Assembly: GCF_047946665.1 (NCBI RefSeq)
Contig: NZ_CP172312.1
Location: forward strand, 1,674,001-1,738,000
Length of the DNA stretch: 64,000 bases
Direction: 5' to 3'
From: Allohahella sp002354735
GTDB taxonomy: Bacteria; Pseudomonadota; Gammaproteobacteria; Pseudomonadales; Oleiphilaceae
Under the pieces are notes generated by a model, which searched no databases, was not told the origin of the DNA, and was given only the letters and a program-made list of their open reading frames with translations. Position 1 is the stretch's first letter. Each line of letters begins with the position of its first letter. This document shows, in pieces, positions 8,807-17,824 of this stretch. The position numbers were made by a program, and so were the translations under genes.

Positions 8807-9799
8807 CTACTCGATTTTGTCGCGGGTATAGTCCACGCCATTGGCCTGCTGGATGGTGCGAATGACCTTCCAGTTATCCTTGTAGTTAATCGGAATGAAT
8901 TTTTCGACGCCTTCAAACTCCTTGCCCAGCTCTGTGCCGGCAAACTTGAAGCTAAAGAAGCCCTCCTTGATCTTCTCGACCAGGGCAGGATCCAGGTTGT
9001 AGGCATAGTTATAGGAGGTTGTCGGGAAGCGATCCGACTCCCAGACCATGCGCACCTCCTTGGGGTCATACAGTCCGCGAGCGGCCATACGATCGACCAC
9101 TTCTGAGGCCACTGGCGCAGCGTCGTAATCACCAGCAACTACACCCAGCATCGACTGATCATGGCTGCCCGAGAAGTTGATCTTGTAGTCCTCTCCCGGC
9201 ACGACGCCCAGTTCAGGAAACAGCGCCATGGGCGCCTGGTTGCCAGAGTTGGACGTTGGTGAGGTGTGCGCGACGCGCTTGCCTTTGAGGTCTTTGACTG
9301 CCTTGATGTCGGAATCTTTTTGCGTGAAGACCTGCAGCGTATAACCGAATTGACCGGAGTCCGAGCCCATCAACGCAAAAGGCACCGCGCCAGCGAGATT
9401 GACTGCGAAAGGCGTAGGACCGGTCGAAAAACCGGCAATGTGCAGACGACCACTGCGCATGGCTTCTACCTGTGCCGCATTGGACTGCACGGCGAAGAAG
9501 CGAACGTCCTTACCAGTGACTTTGGAGAGATGATCGATGAAGGGTTGCCAGATATCCGAGTAGATGGCCGGGTCTTCGACCGGTGTATAGGCAAAGATCA
9601 AGGTATCTGGATTGACCCACTCGGATTTGTCCTTGGGCAGGTCGGCGACCAGGTCGCCGTTTTCGTCGCAGTATTTTTTGTCGAGCGCGCCTCGCTCACA
9701 GGCGGCGAATGTCTGGCCGCTGAAACTGAACAGCAAGGCTGTCGCCACTACAGTTGCCGAAGGCAGGATACTCGGAATTAGCTTTGTCCGTGAAACCAT
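8807..9799 (-). CDS. phnD: Phosphonate/phosphite-type periplasmic binding protein
   Basis: This 330-residue secreted binding protein carries a signal peptide (about 1-32, ending GQTFA-AC) and the phosphonate-binding fold. The conserved ligand loop reads HTSPTSNSGNQAP, where the TSNSG turn binds the phosphonyl oxygens, and an upstream segment reads FAYTPVEDPAIYSDIW. Near the start of the mature chain, ALDKKYCDENGDLVAD is typical of a PhnD subgroup. The ATG at 9799 is chosen because GGAG lies 7 bases upstream and the signal peptide starts there. It is the first gene of the transport operon. Substrate class (phosphonate, phosphite or phosphate ester) is uncertain. Confidence 0.93.
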   Translation of the reverse strand: MVSRTKLIPSILPSATVVATALLFSFSGQTFAACERGALDKKYCDENGDLVADLPKDKSEWVNPDTLIFAYTPVEDPAIYSDIWQPFIDHLSKVTGKDVRFFAVQSNAAQVEAMRSGRLHIAGFSTGPTPFAVNLAGAVPFALMGSDSGQFGYTLQVFTQKDSDIKAVKDLKGKRVAHTSPTSNSGNQAPMALFPELGVVPGEDYKINFSGSHDQSMLGVVAGDYDAAPVASEVVDRMAARGLYDPKEVRMVWESDRFPTTSYNYAYNLDPALVEKIKEGFFSFKFAGTELGKEFEGVEKFIPINYKDNWKVIRTIQQANGVDYTRDKIE

Positions 9800-10111
9800 A
9801 CAAATACTCCACTGGAAACGGTCCGAGCATGAGCAACTATGCCGTGCATTGAACATCCCGAGCGGACGCGTTTCGTTAGATTGTTGTTATTGTCGGATGT
9901 TCAACTGTACGTCGATAGTAACAGGAAATGTTCAGTTTGGAAGCGGGGGGTTTCGTTAGCGAAAGACTGAACCAAGGAGCGTACAAAATCCAATATCAGC
10001 TGATAGCTTTAAAAAATCACATTATTGACGAGAAATGCTCCGTCGAAAACACAGCCTCTGTCCATCTATGGTAAGTGCAAGCAGCAAATTTCATGAAGGG
10101 AGGACAGGACG
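9800..10111. other. Promoter region of the phn-type operon, no gene seen
   Basis: These 312 bases lie between the phnD start (minus) and a small plus-strand gene. The stretch around 9880-9950 is richer in A+T and is the likely phnD promoter. I looked for tandem CTGTCAT-type Pho boxes and found no convincing pair, so phosphate control is not supported by what I can see. Confidence 0.45.
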
Positions 10112-10339
10112 ATGTGTTCGCAACGCGAAATGCGCACCATCAATCATACGAACAGGATCCTCATCGCCATCGCCGGCGTCGCGGGGGTACTGACTGACGG
10201 CTTTCAGGGCGGAGACGTTCTCGGCATCGTATCCATGCTGCTCTGGCTCTGGCAGACAGAATTCAACGGTATTGAGGAAAAGCTGCTCGATCTCCTGAGA
10301 AAACCCGTCCCCGCCCAAAAGCAGCAGTCCGGCCCGTAG
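10112..10339 (+). CDS. Small hypothetical protein with hydrophobic centre
   Basis: This 75-residue protein is of unknown family. A strong GGAGG ribosome site lies 8 bases before the ATG, which is the main reason to accept it. Residues about 15-28 (ILIAIAGVAGVLTD) and 35-48 (VLGIVSMLLWLWQ) are hydrophobic, followed by a charged amphipathic tail, so it may be membrane-associated. It ends 2 bp from the convergent HMG-CoA reductase gene. No function is proposed. Confidence 0.5.
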   Translation: MCSQREMRTINHTNRILIAIAGVAGVLTDGFQGGDVLGIVSMLLWLWQTEFNGIEEKLLDLLRKPVPAQKQQSGP

Positions 10340-10341
10340 AG

Positions 10342-11508
10342 CTAGCGGTTTCGCCCCAGCGCATCGTGACTCGTAACCCAGTCGCCAGCCAGCACTGCAG
10401 AGCTAAGCGATATCTCCCCGGCCAACACAGTTGCGCCAATAATCTCAGCGAGCTTGCGCACCTTACCCTTGCCATAGCAGCCGAGCATCTCCAGACATTC
10501 CTTCTGCGTCGCAAGACCAGTGCCACCGCCGTAGGTGGCCACGATCATCGACGGAATGGTGATCGAGATGTAGTAATCACCAGCCGCATTCACATCGACA
10601 AACATGATGGCTGCGGAAGACTCAGCCACATTCGCGACGTCCTGTCCGGTGGCCATGAATACGGCCGTTATGCCGTTGGCAGAATGTGCACCGGTGTTGA
10701 CTGAGCCCGCCATGAAACTGCCAACCTGGGTAATGGAGCGCATCTTGAACAGCGTCTCCGAGTCAACACCCATGATGGACTTCAGCAGTGCATTGGGAAT
10801 GGTCGCCTCCGCAATCACGCGCTTCCCCCGTGTATGCAGCGTATTCAGCGTGGAGTGCTTCTTGTCGGTATCCATCGCGCCCGAGAGAATATACTTCTCC
10901 ACCATCGGATTATTCGCCTTGATCCACTCACAGGCCACAAAGGTGGCCTTGCCCACCATGTTCTGCCCGGCGGCGTCACCGGTGGTGAAGTTGAAGCGAA
11001 GGTAGAGCATGCGCGCAGCAGCATATTTCTCGATGTTGCGGAGCTTGCCCGACCGGGTCGTGCTCTCAGCCGCCTGCCTGATCTCGTCGAAGTGCTCATC
11101 GATCCAGTTACCGAAGTCCCGAGCCTGTCGCGCATTCTCGAATACGAAGACCGGTGCGCGCTGCATGGCGTCGTCGACAACGCTGACAGTCACCCCGCCC
11201 GCCTCTCTCAGCAAGCGCATGCCTCTGTTGTAGCTCGCCACCAGCGTACCCTCAGCGGTTGCCATCGGCACATAGAAATCGCCCTGGGCATGCTCACCAT
11301 TGACCAACAGCGGACCGGCAAGCCCCATGGGCACCTGGGCTACACCAATGAAGTTTTCGATATTGCCTGCAGTGATGGCAGGATCGAAGGAGAAACTGCC
11401 GACATGCTCCAGATTCACACCCGTGCGCTGCTTGACGAAGTCGCGGCGTGCTTCGCCCATCTCGACGGTATTGTCGTTGTCTTTGCTTCTGGGAATTCGA
11501 TCGGTCAT
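10342..11508 (-). CDS. Hydroxymethylglutaryl-CoA reductase, class I
   Basis: This 388-residue enzyme interconverts HMG-CoA and mevalonate with NAD(P)H. All four catalytic residues of the class I enzyme can be placed: E86 in PMATAEGTLVAS, K216 in DTDKKHS, D290 in ATGQDVAN and H381 in the C-terminal VTSHDALGRNR. The cofactor loop is GDAAGQNMV (about 177-185). Class I is the eukaryotic/archaeal-like form; most gammaproteobacteria use the MEP pathway. No other mevalonate-pathway gene is in the window, so whether it makes mevalonate or degrades it is unclear. It is divergent from the secreted royal-jelly-type gene. Start ATG is at 11508. Confidence 0.95.
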   Translation of the reverse strand: MTDRIPRSKDNDNTVEMGEARRDFVKQRTGVNLEHVGSFSFDPAITAGNIENFIGVAQVPMGLAGPLLVNGEHAQGDFYVPMATAEGTLVASYNRGMRLLREAGGVTVSVVDDAMQRAPVFVFENARQARDFGNWIDEHFDEIRQAAESTTRSGKLRNIEKYAAARMLYLRFNFTTGDAAGQNMVGKATFVACEWIKANNPMVEKYILSGAMDTDKKHSTLNTLHTRGKRVIAEATIPNALLKSIMGVDSETLFKMRSITQVGSFMAGSVNTGAHSANGITAVFMATGQDVANVAESSAAIMFVDVNAAGDYYISITIPSMIVATYGGGTGLATQKECLEMLGCYGKGKVRKLAEIIGATVLAGEISLSSAVLAGDWVTSHDALGRNR

Positions 11509-11669
11509 TGGCTAGCGCTCTCGGGTCAGGTTGGCGGTCAGCCTGAAGTGTGCCAACGCCTCACTGACATTGCCAGTATGCGGGACCACGGCGGCGGACA
11601 ATCAAGTGCCGAAGGCTAACCACAGTTCCCGACCGTAGTACACAAGCTACGTCTTATGGAACTGCCGTC

Positions 11670-12857
11670 ATGATGAAATTTCCCTATCCACTACTTCCAG
11701 CTATCGCACTTGGGGCGACATTGGCCCTGAATGGCTCTATTGCTACCGCTGCTATCGCCGCTACCGCACTGCCGCAAGTGCCTTCGCCGGCGCTGCCATA
11801 CGAACAGACCGTCGGAGACATCGAACAGGTCTTTGCATTCGATGGCCCCATGCCAACCGGCGTTACCGTTGCGGATAATGGCCGCATCTTCGTGAACTTC
11901 CCGCGTTGGGGAGATGATGTACCGTTCACGGTCGCTGAGCTGCGGGATGGCAAGGCTGTGCCCTATCCTGACATCAAGATCAACACGCCCAAAGGACAGC
12001 CGGCTGCCGAGGCCTTTATCAGCGTCCAAAGCGTCGTGATGGATAGCCAGAATCGTCTATGGGTCCTGGATACCGCTGCGCCCGGATTTTCAGCACCGCA
12101 GCCTGGGGGCGCCAAGCTGGTCGCGATCGATCTGGATAGCAATAAGGTCGTGAAAACGATTGTCTTCCCCAAGGATGTGATACTCGACTCTACCTATCTC
12201 AATGACGTCCGCTTCGACTTGAGTGAAGGCAAGGCAGGCACAGCCTACGTAACGGATTCTTCCATGAAGGGACCGGGAGCCATCATCGTGGTCGATATTG
12301 CCAGCGGTAAAGCCCTGCGGCGGCTCAGTGGCGCGGATTCGACTTCACCCGACCCGGATTTTGTGCCTGTGGTCGAAGGTCGGCGCTTGATGAACCGTGC
12401 GCCTGATGGCACGACCTCTGCCTTCGCTGTCGCAGCCGACGGCATAGCGCTGCCGGCTGATGGCAAGGTTCTTTACTTCAGCCCTCTTTCCGGTCGTCAC
12501 CTCTATTCGGTGCCGACTGCGATGCTGCGTGATGACTCGATACCCGATAGCAAACTGATTGAAGCTGTGAAGGATCTTGGCGAAAAAGGGGCCTCGGATG
12601 GACTGGAGTCTGACGCCACCGGTGCCGTTTACGCCACCGACTATGAGCATAACGCCATTCACAAGCGGCATGCGGACGGCAGCTGGACAACGATTGCTCA
12701 CGACCCGCGCATACTGTGGCCGGACACGCTTTCAGTCGCAGCCGATGGCTACCTGTATTTCACGGCTAATCAACTGCATCGTCAGCCTGGTTTCCATGGC
12801 GGGAAGGATTTGCGGAAGAAACCATATAGCCTTTTTCGTGTGAAACTGAAGAAGTAA
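11670..12857 (+). CDS. Secreted major royal jelly protein/yellow-family protein
   Basis: This 395-residue protein has an N-terminal signal peptide (about 1-32, MKFPYPLLPAIALGATLAL) and the beta-propeller pattern of the MRJP/yellow family: FAFDGPMPTGVTVADNGRIFVNFPRW, VVMDSQNRLWVLDTA, YLNDVRFD, and the late blade DGLESDATGAVYATDYEHNAI. Bacterial members are periplasmic or secreted; some are related to gluconolactonases, but no enzymatic activity can be assigned here. It starts at tandem ATG codons and faces away from the HMG-CoA reductase gene. The SDR gene begins 95 bp downstream. Confidence 0.85.
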   Translation: MMKFPYPLLPAIALGATLALNGSIATAAIAATALPQVPSPALPYEQTVGDIEQVFAFDGPMPTGVTVADNGRIFVNFPRWGDDVPFTVAELRDGKAVPYPDIKINTPKGQPAAEAFISVQSVVMDSQNRLWVLDTAAPGFSAPQPGGAKLVAIDLDSNKVVKTIVFPKDVILDSTYLNDVRFDLSEGKAGTAYVTDSSMKGPGAIIVVDIASGKALRRLSGADSTSPDPDFVPVVEGRRLMNRAPDGTTSAFAVAADGIALPADGKVLYFSPLSGRHLYSVPTAMLRDDSIPDSKLIEAVKDLGEKGASDGLESDATGAVYATDYEHNAIHKRHADGSWTTIAHDPRILWPDTLSVAADGYLYFTANQLHRQPGFHGGKDLRKKPYSLFRVKLKK

Positions 12858-12952
12858 ACCGTCGGCAAGGCCGGGTTGCGCTTGTGCGTCCGCTACAGGC
12901 CTCGTAAGCTCTCCGCTGAACAGAGGCCTGAGTGAATGAGGAGCACCCCGAG

Positions 12953-13699
12953 ATGAGCCGTAGAAGTATCGTGATCACTGGCGCCAGTGATGGCATAGGT
13001 AAGGCCTTGGCCTTTGAGATGGCAGAGCGCGGCTATGATCTCGGCCTCACTGCTCGTCGGCTCGAACGGCTGGAGGCTATAGCAGAGGACATTGCCGCAC
13101 GCTATCCCGAGACACAGATCGCAGTAGAGGCGCTCGATGTCACTGCTTATGAAACAGTGCAGCCGGTCTTTGACAAGCTGGCTGGCGCGCTCGGCAAGAT
13201 CGATATTGTGCTCGCCAACGCCGGCATTGCCAGGGGTGGTAAGGTCGGCACGATGCCTCTGGCGGACAATCTTATGACGATCGATACCAACGTCAACGGC
13301 GCCATTGCCACTGTGTCTGCGGCTCTGAAGATATTCCGTCAGCAGGGCCACGGACACCTTGTAGCGACTTCATCGCTCGCAGCCTACCGGGGCATGCCCC
13401 GCAACGCAGCCTATTGCGCATCGAAGGCAGCCTTATCGACCTTCATGGAGGCAGTCAGGGCTGAAACCTATAAGGAGAAAATCGCCGTTACGGTACTCCA
13501 CCCAGGCTATATCGACACCGAGATAAACCGCCACCTGAAATCGCGTCCCTTCCTGATCACCGTGGAGAAAGGCGCGAAAATCTTTGCCGATCTCATCGAG
13601 AAGAAAGTTGCGCGTGCAACAGTACCAGTCCATCTCGCGGGGGTTCTCAGACCGCTACTCAAGCTACTCCCGACCCGCCTCATCGCACGAATGGGCTAG
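12953..13699 (+). CDS. Short-chain dehydrogenase/reductase (classical SDR)
   Basis: This 248-residue oxidoreductase has a Rossmann fold for NAD(P)H. It shows the cofactor motif TGASDGIG (9-16), the NAG motif in LANAGIA (about 88-94) and the catalytic set S140/S141, Y154 and K158 in YCASK. An Arg-rich TARRLERL after the second strand suggests NADP preference (inference). The ATG at 12953 is preferred because the SDR fold starts there; an in-frame GTG at 12932 would add seven residues. It ends 3 bp before the RND transporter gene, so the two are an operon and the substrate may be lipid-like. Confidence 0.9.
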   Translation: MSRRSIVITGASDGIGKALAFEMAERGYDLGLTARRLERLEAIAEDIAARYPETQIAVEALDVTAYETVQPVFDKLAGALGKIDIVLANAGIARGGKVGTMPLADNLMTIDTNVNGAIATVSAALKIFRQQGHGHLVATSSLAAYRGMPRNAAYCASKAALSTFMEAVRAETYKEKIAVTVLHPGYIDTEINRHLKSRPFLITVEKGAKIFADLIEKKVARATVPVHLAGVLRPLLKLLPTRLIARMG

Positions 13700-13702
13700 C
13701 TC

Positions 13703-16168
13703 ATGAACCTACTAACGTCGCTCTATAATCGTACGGTAATTTCCCGCCCTGCCCTGGTGCTCGTGCTGTTCGCAATCGTGCTCGTGCTGGCCAGCCTCAG
13801 AATTGACCAGTTTCGTCTTGATGCCTCGGCTGAGTCACTGGTGCTCGAGAATGACCGATCACTTGAGCAGTTCCGGGAGATCAACCGGCGTTTCGACAAG
13901 ACTGAAGACTTCCTCGTGGTCACGTTCTCACCAGCTGATGAGCTCTTCACGGAACGCAATATCGACACGCTGAGATCGCTTCGGGACGAGTTGGCGAAGC
14001 TCGAGAACGTCGGTGAGATCAACAGCATACTCAGCGTGCCACTGCTGCACAGTCCCGAGCTTACCCTCGATAACGTCGATTCAGAAATCCGCACGCTCGA
14101 CGAAGACGATGTGCCTTTGGACGTAGCACGTGAAGCACTTCTGTCGAACCCGCTGTATCCCAATCTCCTGATCAGCGAAGACGGCGAAACCACCGCTATA
14201 CAGATCAACCTGCCTACTCCTGATCACTATTACGAGTTACTGAACCGACGCAACGACCTTCGTGCGCAGACCACGCTCTCGACTACGGAGTCAGCTGAGC
14301 TGGAGCGGCTCAACACGGATTTCATCGAGCTCAAGGAAAGCCTGGTGGCACAGCAGGACAGGACCATCGCCAATGTGCGCGAGATCCTTGACCGCTACAG
14401 CAGCAATGCAGAGCTCCACCTCGGTGGCGTGCCAATGATCGTTGCCGACATGATTGATTTCATCGAGAGTGATCTCTACACCTTCGGCGCAGGTGTTCTG
14501 CTCTTCATGGTACTGACGCTGACCTTGATCTTCCGGCAGTGGCAATGGGTGCTGACGCCCCTGCTCTGCTGTACCTTTACGGTCTGGCTCGTCACTGCTT
14601 ACCTCGGCTGGCTGAACTGGCCGGTGACCGTCATTTCCTCCAATTACGTCTCGCTCCTGCTTATTACGACATTATCGCTGACCATCCACTTGATCGTCCG
14701 CTACCGGGAAAACCAGCACGCCCATCCAGACTACGACAAACGCAGGATGATGCTGGAAACTGTAAAGGCCATGGTACTGCCCTGCCTGTACATGACGCTG
14801 ACTACCGTGGTCGCCTTTGGGTCACTGACCCTGAGTGGCATTCGACCTGTGATCGACTTCGGCTGGATGATGACGCTGGGCCTGTGGCTTGCCTTCTTCG
14901 TCGCCTTCCTCGTGTTCCCGGCGCTTGTGATGCTCATGCCACCACCGCCAGGCGATCTTCCAGCCGATCATGGCCGCGCCTATACGCGATTCTTTGCTGC
15001 CCTGACTGAGCGTCACGGCGGCATGGTGACTGTGTGTTCGGCCATACTCGCAATCGTATTCGTGGCCGGCATCACGCGCCTGTCGGTCGAGAACAGCTTC
15101 ATCAACTACTTCAAATCCGATACTGAAATTCACCAGGGCATGCTGGTGATCGATAACAAACTCGGTGGCACCTCACCGCTGGATCTCGTCATCAACGGTG
15201 AGCCCGCACCTGAGGGGTATGACGAAGAAGAACCTTGCGACCCTTTCCTCGACGAGTGTGAAGAGGGTGAAGAGTGGCGCGACACCTGGTTTACGCCAAA
15301 GAAAATCGACCAGCTGAAACAGGTTCATGACTATCTCCAGCAACTTGAACACACTGGCAAGATCATCTCGGTTACGACGACCCTCGACCTCATCAAGACG
15401 ATCAATGAGGATCGCGAACTGGACGCTGTTCAGCTAGCCCTTGTACCGAAGATGCTGCCGGAAGATCTGAGCGCGGTGCTGGTCACACCGTATGTCTCCG
15501 AGGAAGCGAATCAAGTGAGATTCAGTATCAGGCTGCGCGATTCCTCGCCAACACTGAAGCGCGATGAGCTGCTCCGGGAGATCGAGACCCATATGACGAC
15601 CGAGCTTGGCTATGATGAAAATGAGTTTGTGCTCACGGGTATGACCGTGATGTACAACAACATGCTGCAGAGTCTGTTCGATTCCCAGATCAAGACACTT
15701 GGCTTTGTGTTCGGGGCCATTGCCATCATGTTTCTCATCGTGTTTCGCTCGGTCAAGCTTGCGCTGATCGGGCTTGCCCCTAACCTGCTGGCCGCAGCGA
15801 GCGTGTTGGGCATGATGGGATGGATGGGCATTCCGCTGGACCTGATGACAATCACTGTTGCAGCCATTGCCGTGGGTATCGCGGTGGACAATACCATCCA
15901 CTACATTCACCGGTTCCGCATCGAGTTCCCGACCGACCGGGACTACACCGCGACCATGCATCGCTGCCATCAAAGTATCGGCCGTGCGATGTCCTATACC
16001 TCCCTCACCATCATCATCGGTTTTTCGATCCTGGTGCTATCGAACTTCATTCCGACTATTTACTTCGGGCTGTTCACAGGCTTTGCGATGTTGGTGGCGC
16101 TGGTGGCTTCGCTTACGCTGCTGCCTAAGCTTATTTTGATGGTGAAGCCATTTGGGCCTCAAGTCTGA
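13703..16168 (+). CDS. RND-superfamily (MMPL-type) transporter
   Basis: This 821-residue inner-membrane protein is built as two RND repeats. Each has one helix (about 15-35 and about 445-465), a large periplasmic loop, and five helices (about 255-410 and 660-815). The second repeat carries GIAVDNTIHYIHRF, the helix motif with the proton-relay Asp seen in MMPL/hopanoid-type RND proteins; the corresponding helix of the first repeat has LTIHLIVRYRE. The second loop contains a very acidic, Cys-pair segment (EEEPCDPFLDECEEGEEW). No membrane-fusion or outer-membrane channel gene is adjacent, as usual for lipid-type RND exporters. It is co-transcribed with the SDR. Confidence 0.9.
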   Translation: MNLLTSLYNRTVISRPALVLVLFAIVLVLASLRIDQFRLDASAESLVLENDRSLEQFREINRRFDKTEDFLVVTFSPADELFTERNIDTLRSLRDELAKLENVGEINSILSVPLLHSPELTLDNVDSEIRTLDEDDVPLDVAREALLSNPLYPNLLISEDGETTAIQINLPTPDHYYELLNRRNDLRAQTTLSTTESAELERLNTDFIELKESLVAQQDRTIANVREILDRYSSNAELHLGGVPMIVADMIDFIESDLYTFGAGVLLFMVLTLTLIFRQWQWVLTPLLCCTFTVWLVTAYLGWLNWPVTVISSNYVSLLLITTLSLTIHLIVRYRENQHAHPDYDKRRMMLETVKAMVLPCLYMTLTTVVAFGSLTLSGIRPVIDFGWMMTLGLWLAFFVAFLVFPALVMLMPPPPGDLPADHGRAYTRFFAALTERHGGMVTVCSAILAIVFVAGITRLSVENSFINYFKSDTEIHQGMLVIDNKLGGTSPLDLVINGEPAPEGYDEEEPCDPFLDECEEGEEWRDTWFTPKKIDQLKQVHDYLQQLEHTGKIISVTTTLDLIKTINEDRELDAVQLALVPKMLPEDLSAVLVTPYVSEEANQVRFSIRLRDSSPTLKRDELLREIETHMTTELGYDENEFVLTGMTVMYNNMLQSLFDSQIKTLGFVFGAIAIMFLIVFRSVKLALIGLAPNLLAAASVLGMMGWMGIPLDLMTITVAAIAVGIAVDNTIHYIHRFRIEFPTDRDYTATMHRCHQSIGRAMSYTSLTIIIGFSILVLSNFIPTIYFGLFTGFAMLVALVASLTLLPKLILMVKPFGPQV

Positions 16169-16609
16169 CCCACTCTTCATGGAGCTCAAGCCTGCGTTGC
16201 TGGCACCGTCATCAGAAGAAGACGAGTTATGAAGATCGCTCCTTGTAACCGCCAGGAATTTCGGCAGTAGCCCCGGGTGGACGGGGCAATCTCTTCCAGC
16301 TCCGTTGGCACCGGTCACACATTGTCAGCCTTCCTTTTTCTAGATACGGAGAATATCGTCAGCGCCATGATCACAACCAGGAGCCCGTTTAAAGTAATCA
16401 GGTACTCTCCGTCGGTGAACGGGCTTTTTCCTGATAAACAGTAGCCATTAGGTAGCCCTCCCCTGACCCATATGTCGACGGATCAGTGGCTTCGTAGAGG
16501 GACAGGAGCTCAGAAGACGTGATGATGGGCTGCGGCCCGTCGATCCCAAGTATTCCACCCCGCTGAAGAAACCGTTACCCTGCCCGTCCACTTCAAGGAC
16601 GAGGTACTC
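16169..16609. other. Intergenic patchwork upstream of the Rpn gene
   Basis: These 441 bases contain no full gene. At 16381-16430, GAGCCCGTT pairs with AACGGGCT followed by TTTTTC, a likely terminator for the RND operon. Bases 16481-16521 match the EEP nuclease gene (compare 42440-42480, minus orientation). Bases 16513-16537 are identical to 62999-63023 inside the thiolase gene. The stretch is therefore a mosaic of short copied pieces. Confidence 0.7.
16381..16430 (+). terminator. Rho-independent-like hairpin after the RND gene
   Basis: GAGCCCGTT (16381-16389) pairs with AACGGGCTT, followed by a run of five T. The loop is long (about 28 bases). It lies 210 bp after the RND gene stop and before the Rpn gene, which fits a terminator. 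Confidence 0.5.
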
Positions 16610-17617
16610 ATGGCAGTTCATGATCATGGTTATAAACAGCTGTTTTCGCATCCCGAAATGGTACGCGATCTAATGCTCGGCTTCGTGCCCTTCGACTGGG
16701 TGCAGGACCTGGATTTTTCCACATTGGAAAAGCTCAACAACAGCTATATCACTGACGATTTGCGTGAGCGGGCTGACGATCTGGTTTGGCGGGTGAAGTT
16801 TCGTGGGCAGTGGCTCTATCTGTATCTGTTGCTCGAGTTCCAGTCGACGGTCGACCGCTTTATGGCCGTACGGCTGCTGACTTACGTGGGCCTGCTGTAC
16901 CAGGACTTGATCAAATCGAAGCAGCTCTCGGGGAAGGCAAAACTACCGCCCGTCTTACCGCTGGTCCTGTATAATGGGGTAAAACCGTGGAAGGCTGCTA
17001 TCAGTCTGGCCGATCTGATTCAGCCAATGCCGGAGCAGCTGCAGGCTTTCCAGCCCTCACTGCAGTATTTGCTGATCGATGAACACAGCTTTGATGCAAG
17101 GGAACTTGAGCGACTGAAGAATCCGACCGCAGCGCTCATCAGAGCTGAGCTGGCTGATGGGCCGGAGGCGCTGGCTAGAGTGGTAGCCAACCTTATCGTC
17201 TGGCTTGATCAGGACCGACAGGCGGACCTGGTTAGAGCATTCAATGAGTGGATTGGACGTATACTGATCAGAAATAAAGTAGAAGGAATCGAGCTGGAAT
17301 CCATTCGGAACCTTACGGAGATGCACAGCATGTTAAACGAGCGAAGCAATAACTGGGGCCGGGCCTTTATTGAGCAAGGGCTGAAACAAGGTCTCGAACA
17401 AGGGCTTGAACAAGGGCTTGAACAAGGCATTGAACAGGGGCGCGAACAAGGCATTGAGCTTGGGGAAGCGCGGATGCTAAAGCGTCTTCTAAGCAAGCGG
17501 TTCGGGCAGATGCCCCAGTGGGCCGTCGAGCGGATCGATAGTGCCAAAGGCGAGCAGCTCGAGCTGTGGATAGACCGGGTTCTTGAAGTTGATTCACTCG
17601 AGGACGCGCTCGGCTGA
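16610..17617 (+). CDS. Rpn-family recombination-promoting nuclease/putative transposase
   Basis: This 335-residue protein is of the Rpn (YhgA-like) family. It starts with the diagnostic HDHGYKQLFSHPEMVRDLMLGFV. The PD-(D/E)XK-type core includes DDLVWRVKF and YLLLEFQST (about 55-80), with the E-x-Q active-site motif. The middle contains LPLVLYNG. The C-terminal third has a glutamine-rich repeat of the form EQG(L/I) repeated about nine times (about 258-282), then a conserved tail (LLSKRFGQMPQWAVERI). In E. coli Rpn proteins cleave DNA and raise RecA-independent recombination. Here the gene is flanked on both sides by short copies of distant genes in this window, which fits a link to illegitimate recombination, though cause is not shown. 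Confidence 0.9.
   Translation: MAVHDHGYKQLFSHPEMVRDLMLGFVPFDWVQDLDFSTLEKLNNSYITDDLRERADDLVWRVKFRGQWLYLYLLLEFQSTVDRFMAVRLLTYVGLLYQDLIKSKQLSGKAKLPPVLPLVLYNGVKPWKAAISLADLIQPMPEQLQAFQPSLQYLLIDEHSFDARELERLKNPTAALIRAELADGPEALARVVANLIVWLDQDRQADLVRAFNEWIGRILIRNKVEGIELESIRNLTEMHSMLNERSNNWGRAFIEQGLKQGLEQGLEQGLEQGIEQGREQGIELGEARMLKRLLSKRFGQMPQWAVERIDSAKGEQLELWIDRVLEVDSLEDALG
17380..17460 (+). repeat. Short in-frame tandem repeat inside the Rpn gene
   Basis: A 12-base unit close to CTTGAACAAGGG is repeated about six or seven times with drift, encoding the EQGLEQG series in the Rpn C-terminus. Such repeats are common in this family and may change copy number by slippage while staying in frame. Confidence 0.85.
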
Positions 17618-17650
17618 TCTTTTGGCCCACTTTTCATGCTGGCCCGCGGT

Positions 17651-17824
17651 CTGCGTATCGTCCACATCGGTGAACAGAATGTCGGCGCCACCGAACTCGA
17701 TATTATCCACCATCACACGACTTTCTTGCGCAGAACGGGGTAATCACTTCGGCCAGGATGACCAGCACAAGAATAGCCAGCAGGATTGTGGCTGCCCAGA
17801 TGATGGTGTTTACTGAACGGCTTG
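17651..17824 (-). pseudogene. Copied fragment of the phosphatase start and phnE end
   Basis: Bases about 17655-17790 align with 6295-6433 (first codons of the HAD phosphatase plus the last codons of the second phnE). They jump directly at about 17790 to a copy of 6761-6791 from the middle of the same phnE gene. The internal 330 bp of phnE are missing. The encoded remnant still reads SSRSVNTIIWAATILLAILVLVILAE. Divergence from the intact genes is about 10 percent, so the copy is not recent or came from a related genome. Confidence 0.85.

Noticed and set aside
9870..9960. Possible Pho box before phnD
   Set aside because: Only loose CTGT-like pieces were seen, without the tandem 7-base repeat spacing needed.
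17380..17460. CRISPR-like repeat
   Set aside because: The units are about 12 bases with no spacers and encode the EQG repeat of the Rpn protein in frame.
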